Of a stretch of 8,760 nucleotides of DNA, positions 1-5,195 are shown piece by piece. The notes under the pieces are model-generated. The model saw only the letters and a program-made list of their open reading frames with translations. It had not been told where the DNA came from and did not search any database. The DNA lies in contig JAJYLU010000052.1 in the NCBI GenBank assembly GCA_021787505.1, positions 1 through 8,760 on the forward strand, written 5' to 3'. The position numbers and the translations under genes are program-made. Positions within the stretch are counted from its first letter, which is position 1. The number at the start of each line of letters is the position of its first letter. This DNA is from Nitrospirota bacterium. GTDB lineage: Bacteria; Nitrospirota; Thermodesulfovibrionia; Thermodesulfovibrionales; UBA6898.

Positions 1-144
1 TTTAGCAAAGAGGGGCGAGGGGAGATTTTCCGGAAATGTGCATTCAATTATGAGACCTTTAATATTTAGGCCGATACATTGGTACTGCTCGAAAATCTCT
101 TCTAACAAGGGTGCGATTTCTATAAGTATCTTTCCTCTAGGCAT
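1..144 (-). CDS. Partial hypothetical protein, possibly a metallo-beta-lactamase-fold (class II cyclic nucleotide phosphodiesterase-like) fragment
   Basis: An open frame of 48 codons runs leftward off the window. It starts at ATG 144-142, with GGGGGA six bases upstream as a plausible ribosome binding site and a promoter-like TTGACA further up. The visible protein begins MPRGKILIEI and contains KGLIIECTFPENLPS. That segment resembles the 'lkaifIEvSFPN' stretch late in class II cyclic nucleotide phosphodiesterases of the metallo-beta-lactamase fold. If so, the usual N-terminal metal-binding half (HxHxDH) is missing: upstream in this frame there are stops (TAA, TGA) within about 50 bases. It could be a 5'-truncated remnant next to the insertion sequence, or an unrelated small gene. 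The 3' end is not visible, so the identification is a weak motif resemblance only. Confidence 0.35.
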   Translation of the reverse strand, partial: MPRGKILIEIAPLLEEIFEQYQCIGLNIKGLIIECTFPENLPSPLFAK

Positions 145-167
145 ATCAGATCCCCCGCATAGAAAGC

Positions 168-196
168 AGGTTACCAGCAATTAGAGTCGATGTCAA
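168..196 (-). promoter_or_regulatory. Candidate sigma-70 promoter facing left, away from the insertion sequence
   Basis: Read on the minus strand, a perfect TTGACA -35 (196-191) is followed after 17 bases by TAACCT (173-168). The latter keeps the T, A and final T of the -10 consensus. Transcription would start near 160 and leave a short leader before the ATG at 144. It may be the native promoter of the left-edge gene, or an outward promoter close to the end of the insertion sequence. No experimental support is visible. Confidence 0.35.
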
Positions 197-237
197 GTGA
201 ATACCCTGCGGCGGGTGTGCGTCCTGAAATTTGGTTT

Positions 238-266
238 TTGCATAAAGGCAGCGAATTGGCTATACT
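238..266 (+). promoter_or_regulatory. Transposase promoter of the insertion sequence
   Basis: TTGCAT (238-243) is separated by 17 bases from TATACT (261-266), a near-consensus -10. This places the expected transcription start at about 272-274. The ribosome binding site GGGAGG (290-295) and ATG (303) follow. The predicted start falls within the left arm of the palindrome at 265-290. Confidence 0.45.
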
Positions 267-290
267 ATTGTAGACATTACTCTACAATAG
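265..290 (+). promoter_or_regulatory. Perfect 10-bp inverted repeat between IS promoter and start codon
   Basis: CTATTGTAGA (265-274) and its exact reverse complement TCTACAATAG (281-290) flank the six-base loop CATTAC. The right arm ends on the first G of the Shine-Dalgarno GGGAGG (290-295). In DNA it could be an operator overlapping the -10 and the start of transcription. In RNA it would be a stem-loop abutting the ribosome binding site. Because the IS promoter should start transcription near the end of the left arm, its own mRNA would lack most of that arm, whereas transcripts entering from upstream would form the full hairpin. Confidence 0.6.
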
Positions 291-302
291 GGAGGTTCCC
301 TT

Positions 303-686
303 ATGGATGTGATTGAGGGCATTGAGGCACGCAGGGAAGCAGTTTTACAGGAGATGCGATCCATTAAGAGCATGAAACGAGGGACGATCAACGAGCAGTA
401 TCTGAAGGTCCCTCAAAAAGGATCTTCAAAACCCGCGCTGAGAGGCCCTTACCATGTTCTATCGCGGCGTGAAGGCAACAAGACCGTCAGCGAAAGGTTA
501 ACCACGCCTGAGCAACTCGAGCAGGCACGCAAGGATGTTGAAGCCCACAAACGCTTCACAGGCCTCTGCAAGGAATTCGAGGGGCTGACCGAACGACTGG
601 GGATACTACAGGGGCAGCTTTCTGGCATGGAGGAAAAAAAACGGTCGAAACGCAGATTGAAGCCTTCGCCGAGGTCCAAAGAGTAA
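303..686 (+). CDS. DUF6788-like N-terminal ORF of ISKra4-type element (127 aa)
   Basis: This small, charged, largely helical protein starts at ATG 303 behind GGGAGG. Residues 26-66 (KRGTINEQYL, then RGPYHVLSR and GNKTVSERL) match the layout of DUF6788. That domain is often found alone or fused in front of ISKra4-type transposases and usually reads 'rGSl...y..C....C.C...HGPYyylsr..GGKt'. Here the cysteines seem to be replaced (VPQKGSSKP), so any metal-binding knuckle is lost. Residues 67-113 look like a coiled coil. The ORF ends 9 bases before the GTG of the transposase ORF, but the two frames overlap openly. The last 14 codons after the A8 run (RSKRRLKPSPRSKE) are probably read only when no frameshift occurs. 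Its exact role is unknown: a DNA-binding or regulatory part of the transposase is inferred. It could also act as a stand-alone inhibitor. Confidence 0.75.
   Translation: MDVIEGIEARREAVLQEMRSIKSMKRGTINEQYLKVPQKGSSKPALRGPYHVLSRREGNKTVSERLTTPEQLEQARKDVEAHKRFTGLCKEFEGLTERLGILQGQLSGMEEKKRSKRRLKPSPRSKE
634..641 (+). other. A8 slippery run: probable -1 frameshift or transcript slippage site
   Basis: Eight A residues span 634-641. In the frame of the first ORF the codons are GAG GAA AAA AAA CGG, which gives the canonical A_AAA_AAA heptamer at 635-641. The -1 frame is open through this point and encodes TVETQIEAFAEVQRVIDVV leading directly into the transposase. That is convincing protein sequence upstream of its nominal GTG at 695. 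A -1 slip would produce about 113 + 445 = 558 residues. GGAGG (629-633) sits immediately before the run. I see no strong stem-loop directly after it, so slippage of RNA polymerase on A8 is an equally possible mechanism. Confidence 0.65.
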
Positions 687-694
687 TCGACGTT

Positions 695-1978
695 GTGTCA
701 AAGGCGGCAAGGATCGACCTTGAAGCCGTAGAGGCAGCGATAAGGGCCGCGGTGCTTTCGGCGGGGGCCGACATATGCACGGAACTGCTGAAGGCTACGG
801 GGAAGGGGAGAAGGTCAGCGCAAGTTATCTGCGGATGCGGACAGGTAATGAGAAGCACGGGTATTGAGCGGAAGGTTCTTACCACTGTCCTGGGCGCGGT
901 ACCATTTGATAGGTCACGGTTTGAATGCCCGCAATGCGGGGCGTCCCGTTATCCGGGAGATGAGGAGCTTGATATCTCGGGCACTACACGTTCGCCCGGC
1001 GTCAGACGAATGACGGCAAGGGCGGGAAGCCGTCAACCCTTCAAAGAGGCCAGGGAGGATTTGAGGGTCTACGCCGGCATTGAAGTCAGCCCCAAGGACG
1101 TTGAACGCGTGGCGGAGCGTATCGGCGAAACGATAGCGGCATGGCAGAGAACTGAAAACGAAGCGCTTTTGGCCGCAGCTATTCCCCGTAGTAACGAAAA
1201 GACCATCCCGGTGCTCTATGTCGAAATGGACGGCACGGGAGTGCCTATGGTTGCGTCCGCGGTTGAGGGACGCAAGGGAAAGCAGCCCGACGGCAGCGCC
1301 AAAACCAGAGAGGTGAAACTTGGGTGTGTCTTTACGCAGACCTTTACCGATGCTGAGGGGTTCCCGGTGCGCGATCCTGATTCGAGCAGTTTCGTAGGCG
1401 CCATTGAGACGGCTGATTCCTTCAGCAGCCGTATTGAAGCGGAAGCTGTGCGCAGGGGACTCTATGAGGCGGAAAAGGTCGTCGTTCTGGGCGACGGCGC
1501 AGTATGGATTCGACAACTCGTGGAGATGCATCTCCCTCGGGCAATTCAGATTGTAGATTTATATCATGCAAGAGAGCACCTATCTGATCTTTGCAGAGTT
1601 CTCTTCAGCTCCGATGAGAAAAAGATGATACATCACCGTATTCGCTGGTGGCATGACCTCGACCAGGGAATGGTTGAAAAAATTATCAACGAGGCTCGAA
1701 TGCGGCTTCCCGCAGATGCGGAAACCAGAAAAAAGGCAGAAGCTGAACTCAACTACTTCAATGAGAACAAGGAGCGAATGCGTTACGCTGAATTCAGAAA
1801 ACAGGGGTTCTTCGTAGGCTCAGGCGTCGTGGAAGCCGGCTGCAAGCACATCATCGGTTCCCGTCTTAAACAATCAGGCATGGAGTGGACTGTCAGGGGC
1901 GCAAATGCCATCATTGCCCTCCGTTGCCTTATCCACTCCGGAAGGTTTGAAGAGTTTTGGGAATCCCGCGCTGCATAA
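695..1978 (+). CDS. ISKra4-family DDE transposase (427 aa from GTG; probably made as a frameshift fusion)
   Basis: This is the catalytic transposase, which would cut and join the element's ends. Residues 45-81 hold a zinc-ribbon-like set, C46-x-C48 and C78-x2-C81, followed by the family segment YPGDEELD (86-93) and a helical DNA-binding stretch to about 150. The RNase H-like core shows D179 (YVEMDGTG), D267 (VVLGDGAVW), the IVDLYHAREHL segment (286-296) and E380 in GSGVVEAGCKHIIGSRLKQ. All three expected acidic residues are present and nothing interrupts the frame, so it looks intact. The GTG at 695 has no clear Shine-Dalgarno, and the reading frame stays open and protein-like back to the A8 run at 634-641. 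Translation therefore probably enters by a -1 shift from the preceding ORF. Family assignment is from motif layout; subgroup not determined. Confidence 0.88.
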   Translation: MSKAARIDLEAVEAAIRAAVLSAGADICTELLKATGKGRRSAQVICGCGQVMRSTGIERKVLTTVLGAVPFDRSRFECPQCGASRYPGDEELDISGTTRSPGVRRMTARAGSRQPFKEAREDLRVYAGIEVSPKDVERVAERIGETIAAWQRTENEALLAAAIPRSNEKTIPVLYVEMDGTGVPMVASAVEGRKGKQPDGSAKTREVKLGCVFTQTFTDAEGFPVRDPDSSSFVGAIETADSFSSRIEAEAVRRGLYEAEKVVVLGDGAVWIRQLVEMHLPRAIQIVDLYHAREHLSDLCRVLFSSDEKKMIHHRIRWWHDLDQGMVEKIINEARMRLPADAETRKKAEAELNYFNENKERMRYAEFRKQGFFVGSGVVEAGCKHIIGSRLKQSGMEWTVRGANAIIALRCLIHSGRFEEFWESRAA

Positions 1979-1987
1979 ACCTTCCAG

Positions 1988-1997
1988 TTGCATAAAG
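1988..1997 (+). repeat. TTGCATAAAG 10-mer, one of three copies around the IS
   Basis: TTGCATAAAG occurs at 238-247 (plus), 1988-1997 (plus) and 2207-2198 (minus). A related TGCATAAAC overlaps the transposase stop codon at 1972-1980. Three copies of one 10-mer near the element's ends are unlikely by chance. They could be transposase-binding sites inside the ends. The first two copies also resemble a 10-bp target duplication, but the sequences they would enclose (248-1987) show no terminal inverted repeats. Confidence 0.4.
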
Positions 1998-2103
1998 ATT
2001 GTAAATTAACAGCCACAAAAGCTTGATTGACGGGCTCTTGAGCCTGATGACACTCCTTATGCTGGAGTTCACCGAATGTTACCTCCAGGTCATAGTTCTT
2101 TTT

Positions 2104-2183
2104 CCGTCATGCCCGAGGTTCTCAGTCGGGCATCCATGTTTTCTTAAGAATGGATTCCCGCCTAAAGACTGCGGGAATGACGG
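2104..2183. repeat. REP-like compound inverted repeat (80 bp)
   Basis: The outer arms CCGTCATGCCCGA (2104-2116) and GCGGGAATGACGG (2171-2183) are imperfect reverse complements. Inside are two smaller stems: TGCCCGA/TCGGGCA (7 bp) and ATTCCCGC/GCGGGAAT (8 bp). A near-perfect pairing of GGGCATCCAT with ATGGATTCCC lies across the middle. The whole can fold as a cruciform or cloverleaf. 'GTCATTCCCGC...GCGGGAATGAC' sequences are common dispersed extragenic repeats in many bacteria. An 80-codon open frame crosses it (2023-2265) but has no protein character. No T-run follows on either strand, so it is not a simple terminator. Confidence 0.7.
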
Positions 2184-2232
2184 CCTAAATACACACACTT
2201 TATGCAACGTTAGGGTAAACTATCAAGAAACG

Positions 2233-2247
2233 TCCGGACCCACCGGA
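2233..2247 (-). terminator. Weak candidate terminator stem-loop after the mutase gene
   Basis: Downstream of the mutase stop, on the minus strand, TCCGG and CCGGA flank the loop TGGGT, followed by CGTTTCTT. The stem is only 5 bp and the T-tract is interrupted, so termination would be weak. The same bases overlap the candidate right end of the insertion sequence, which is an alternative explanation. Confidence 0.25.
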
Positions 2248-2278
2248 GAGCCGAAGATGAAGTGACTGAACGCTGCCC

Positions 2279-3913
2279 CTACAAATCCATCCCGAGGGCT
2301 TCCTTCGTCATCCGCTCCGCGGCCTCGAAAACCGCCTTCTTTCCTTCTTCGGTCCTCGCCTCGATATAGAACCGGACTTTGGGTTCCGTACCGGAGGGCC
2401 GGACCATCAGCCATGAGCCGTCGTCGAAGACTAGCTTCGTCCCGTCGACGGTGATCACCTTTTTCACGGTCCTCCTGTTTCCTCCTATATCCAGAACCGT
2501 GCCCTCTTTATAGCGATCTCTCAGAACGGACAATTTTCTCAGAAGGAGTTCTCCGACAAGGGAGCGGTCCACCGATATGCCCGAGCGGTCGGGGTAGTAA
2601 TGCCCGAATTCATCCATGATCTCATCGAGATACTCGCCGAGGTTCTTTCCGGTGACCGCAATCATCTCCAGGGCGAGGATCAGCCCGAAGATCGCGTCCT
2701 TTTCGAGCGTGTGGTTATATCCCGAAATGCCGTCAGACTCTTCAAAGGCGACGATCGCCCTCTCCCGGGCATTCCTCAGCATATAAGGTCTGAAGTTCTT
2801 GAACCCGACCTTCGTCTCCCTCACTCCCACCCCGAGTTTCCCGGCGATCGCATTCACCAGATTGCTCGTGCCGACGGACTTCGTCACTATCCCGGAAATG
2901 CCCTTATGCAGATGGAGAAAATGGAGGGCCATCGCGCCAAAATAGTTCATAGGTATCTGCCTGTTGCCGTCGCTATAACGTATCCGGTCGCCGTCGGGGT
3001 CCATGATCACGCCCAGTCTGAATTTCGCGGAGCTGCCTTTCAGGACCCCCTCGACCCCCTCCATGTTCTTCTCGGAAGGTTCAGGCGCCACCCCGCCGAA
3101 GAGGTAATCGTCTGCGGTCCTCAGATATACCACTTTTTCGCCTTCCCCCAGAATCCTCTGCACACGGCCCCTCGTCGCGCCGTGGACGTTGTCGATGCAT
3201 ACGATGCAATCGGCCCCGGCCAAGAAATCGCGGACCCTGTCGATATCGAGTGTTTTTCGTTCACGTATATATTGGATATACAGTGACGTAAGATCCGTCT
3301 TTTCGGTGCCGGAGGAAGTTTCCGCGGCGGCGTGAGAATGGCCCGTCATCATCATGTTTGCGATCTCCTCTATCTTCGCCGTGATTTCCGAGCCGGCGGG
3401 CCCGCCGTCAGAAGGATTAAATTTGAAGCCGGCATAATTCGCCGGGTTGTGCGACGGCGTGAGGTTGATCGAGCAGGCGGCATGCAGCATCTCGATCCCC
3501 GCCGAAAACTCCGGCGTCGGCGCCTCTCCCGCATACCACGTCCTGATCCCTTCTTTTTGAAGAAGACCGATCGCCTCCATCGAGAATGCCTCTCCGAGGA
3601 ACCGGTTGTCATGGCCGACGATTACACCCCGCTTCCGGATCTCCGGGAAATCGGACACCCCCATCGCCTGCATCACATCCGCATCGGCGTGCTTGAACAT
3701 CTCGATAATCGCACCAGTAACGACCCGCACGTTGTTGAACGTAAAGTCTGTGCCGATCTCGCCTCGCCAGCCGGACGTGCCGAAGACGATCTTAGCGGGC
3801 GCGGTGTTCTCCCGCGCGAACTTCTCTATTTCAGAAAGGAGCCCCCTGTTCTTTGAGACATCGGAGAGTATCGCCCTCCAGCATGTCGCCGCGTCTTTAT
3901 ATTCCTGAGCCAT
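2279..3913 (-). CDS. Phosphoglucomutase/phosphomannomutase (alpha-D-phosphohexomutase superfamily), 544 aa
   Basis: A cytoplasmic enzyme moving a phosphate between C1 and C6 of a hexose, most likely glucose-1-P to glucose-6-P, linking glycogen and nucleotide-sugar synthesis to glycolysis. All four domains are recognisable: N-terminal GTSGWRG (45-51), the phosphoserine loop TPSHNP with S154, the magnesium loop DPDGDR (305-310), the sugar-binding loop EESDG (391-395) and the phosphate-binding RPSGTEPK (505-512). Its 544 residues fit the longer phosphoglucomutase class better than 450-residue PMM/PGM enzymes. EESDG differs from the EESAG typical of E. coli Pgm, so substrate choice is not certain. 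ATG 3913 follows GGGAGG at good spacing. The gene is monocistronic here and divergent from leuB, with a palindrome inside its promoter. Confidence 0.92.
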   Translation of the reverse strand: MAQEYKDAATCWRAILSDVSKNRGLLSEIEKFARENTAPAKIVFGTSGWRGEIGTDFTFNNVRVVTGAIIEMFKHADADVMQAMGVSDFPEIRKRGVIVGHDNRFLGEAFSMEAIGLLQKEGIRTWYAGEAPTPEFSAGIEMLHAACSINLTPSHNPANYAGFKFNPSDGGPAGSEITAKIEEIANMMMTGHSHAAAETSSGTEKTDLTSLYIQYIRERKTLDIDRVRDFLAGADCIVCIDNVHGATRGRVQRILGEGEKVVYLRTADDYLFGGVAPEPSEKNMEGVEGVLKGSSAKFRLGVIMDPDGDRIRYSDGNRQIPMNYFGAMALHFLHLHKGISGIVTKSVGTSNLVNAIAGKLGVGVRETKVGFKNFRPYMLRNARERAIVAFEESDGISGYNHTLEKDAIFGLILALEMIAVTGKNLGEYLDEIMDEFGHYYPDRSGISVDRSLVGELLLRKLSVLRDRYKEGTVLDIGGNRRTVKKVITVDGTKLVFDDGSWLMVRPSGTEPKVRFYIEARTEEGKKAVFEAAERMTKEALGMDL

Positions 3914-3945
3914 TAAGCCCTCCCGGTCAGCAATTTGGTAGGTCT

Positions 3946-3974
3946 ATTGTACCCCAAGAGGTACAAAGCGGCAA
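3946..3974 (-). promoter_or_regulatory. Promoter of the phosphoglucomutase gene
   Basis: On the minus strand TTGCCG (3974-3969) and TACAAT (3951-3946, five of six consensus bases) are exactly 17 bases apart. Transcription would start near 3939, giving a leader of about 26 bases that contains the ribosome binding site GGGAGG. Confidence 0.5.
3947..3966. promoter_or_regulatory. Perfect 7-6-7 palindrome, probable operator over the mutase promoter
   Basis: TTGTACC (3947-3953) and GGTACAA (3960-3966) are exact reverse complements around the spacer CCAAGA. The 20-bp site fills the space between the -35 and -10 boxes of the mutase promoter and covers five bases of the -10. This is a classical position for a dimeric repressor. 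It lies about 55 bases upstream of the putative leuB promoter, so it could also affect that gene. The regulator is not in the window. Confidence 0.45.
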
Positions 3975-4013
3975 CCTGAGCCGCGCCGCGAGCACATCTC
4001 TTCTAAGAACCTC

Positions 4014-4055
4014 GTTATATATGATAATATATGGGACTTTTTTGATTTCAGGAGG
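4014..4055 (+). promoter_or_regulatory. AT-rich leader with possible -10 and the leuB ribosome binding site
   Basis: A TA-rich stretch (4014-4032) offers TATGAT (4020-4025) or an extended -10 TG-A-TAATAT (4022-4030). No good -35 is seen at 16-18 bases. AGGAGG (4050-4055) five bases before ATG 4061 is a strong ribosome binding site and fixes the leuB start. Confidence 0.35.
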
Positions 4056-4060
4056 AAGAG

Positions 4061-5146
4061 ATGTCCAAAACATACAAAATCGCGGTTATTCCCGGGGACG
4101 GTACAGGACCGGAGGTTGTTTCCGAAGGCATAAAGGTCTTAGACGCGGCGGCCCGGCGGTTCGGCTTCGGGACCGACCTGCACTATTTCGATTTCGGCGG
4201 CAGCAGGTATCTGAAGACCGGAGAAACGCTTCCCGACAGCGCAATCGACGGATTTAAAAAGTGCGATTCGATCTTTCTCGGCGCAATCGGGCACCCCGAA
4301 GTAAAACCAGGAATACTTGAAGCAGGTATCCTCCTCAAGATACGTTTCTCGCTCGACCAGTATATCAACCTCCGGCCGGTAAAGCTATATCCCAACGTAG
4401 AGACGCCGCTTAAGGACAAGGGGCCCGAGCATATCGATTTCGTGGTCATCCGGGAAAACACGGGAGGCATCTACACGGGGCTCGGCGGGGCGACCCGGGT
4501 CGGCACGCAGGACGAGATCGCCACGCAGCTCATGGTGTACGACCGGCGTACGGTGGACCGCTGTTTGAAATACGCCTTCGAGCTGAAGAAGAGACGCAAC
4601 GCCGCTAACCACCGATATGCGGAAAAACCGATCACCCTCATCCACAAGCGCAATGTGCTCACCCATTGCGGAGACCTCTGGTTCCGCGCCTTCGAGGAGA
4701 TGGGATCCGGGGAGTATCCGGAACTCAGGCGGGATTACAATCACGTCGATGCCGCAAACATGTGGTTTGTGAAGAACCCCGAGTGGTTCGACGTGGCCGT
4801 GACGGAAAATCTTTTCGGAGACATCATCACCGACCTGGGAGCGATGATCCAGGGAGGGCTCGGCGTCGCGGCAGGGGGAAACATCAATCCCGACGGGGTC
4901 TCGATGTTCGAACCCATGGGCGGCAGCGCCCCCAAGTATGCTGGACAAAACGTGATCAACCCGATGGCCGCGATCGGTGCCGTGATGATGATGCTCGATT
5001 CGCTCGGCGAATCCGGTGCGTCACAGGCAATCGAGGCCGCGATGATTGCAGTCATGCAAAAGATGATGAGCCAGAACGCAGGCAAGATGGGAATGGGGAC
5101 CGCCGAAGTCGGCGACAAGGTCGCAACGCTCGTCGCAACGATCTGA
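4061..5146 (+). CDS. leuB: 3-isopropylmalate dehydrogenase, 361 aa
   Basis: A cytoplasmic NAD-dependent enzyme of leucine synthesis that oxidises and decarboxylates 3-isopropylmalate. The isocitrate/isopropylmalate dehydrogenase fold is clear: GDGTGPEV (12-19), substrate arginines R95, R105 and R131, Y138, K196 (HKRN), D230, and the metal-binding D254 and D258 in ENLFGDIITD. The nucleotide-binding segment is GGSAPKYAG followed by NPMAAIG (287-306). The hydrophobic run GILLKIRFSLDQYINLRP (89-106) is where isocitrate enzymes differ, and it favours isopropylmalate. The pattern (INLRP, REN-x4-YTG, HVDAA, SMFEP) is closest to the shorter actinobacterial-type LeuB. Tartrate or homoisocitrate dehydrogenase is the main alternative. 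No other leu gene is in the window. It converges on the kinase gene with a 49-bp gap and no evident terminator. Confidence 0.85.
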   Translation: MSKTYKIAVIPGDGTGPEVVSEGIKVLDAAARRFGFGTDLHYFDFGGSRYLKTGETLPDSAIDGFKKCDSIFLGAIGHPEVKPGILEAGILLKIRFSLDQYINLRPVKLYPNVETPLKDKGPEHIDFVVIRENTGGIYTGLGGATRVGTQDEIATQLMVYDRRTVDRCLKYAFELKKRRNAANHRYAEKPITLIHKRNVLTHCGDLWFRAFEEMGSGEYPELRRDYNHVDAANMWFVKNPEWFDVAVTENLFGDIITDLGAMIQGGLGVAAGGNINPDGVSMFEPMGGSAPKYAGQNVINPMAAIGAVMMMLDSLGESGASQAIEAAMIAVMQKMMSQNAGKMGMGTAEVGDKVATLVATI

Positions 5147-5195
5147 GCCGGGAATCAGCGATACGGCGTCCGCAGGACCTTCACGGCCGGTAGGG

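Larger units (their letters stand above)
213..2244 (+). mobile_element. ISKra4-family-like insertion sequence (ends provisional)
   Basis: The core, 238-1978, is secure as a transposable element: promoter, palindrome, DUF6788-like ORF, slippery A8 and DDE transposase ORF, all intact. The ends are not secure. On the left, GGTGTGCGTCC begins at 214; on the right, the minus strand reads GGTGGGTCC from 2244. The 10-mer TTGCATAAAG lies inside both ends in inverted orientation (238-247 plus; 2207-2198 minus). These are the best terminal-repeat candidates I can see, but the match is imperfect, the spacing differs, and no target duplication is evident. The tract after the transposase (1979-2278) is non-coding. 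It holds a direct copy of the 10-mer and an 80-bp REP-like inverted repeat, which may not belong to the element. Confidence 0.5.

Noticed and set aside
248..1987. 1740-bp element bounded by 10-bp direct repeats TTGCATAAAG as a definite target duplication
   Set aside because: The sequences just inside these repeats do not form inverted repeats, and a third inverted copy exists at 2198-2207, so I did not call this as the boundary.
2033..2044. GGCTC-TT-GAGCC as a transposase terminator
   Set aside because: The loop is only two bases and no T-run follows.
2023..2265. Plus-strand open frame of 80 codons after the transposase
   Set aside because: It crosses the REP-like inverted repeat, has no ribosome site, and its composition follows the repeat rather than a protein.
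2600..3286. Plus-strand frame of 228 codons antisense to the mutase
   Set aside because: It is a shadow of the well-conserved mutase, with no start signal.
5147..5195. Bidirectional terminator between leuB and the kinase gene
   Set aside because: No stable stem with a T-tract is visible on either strand in the 49-bp gap.
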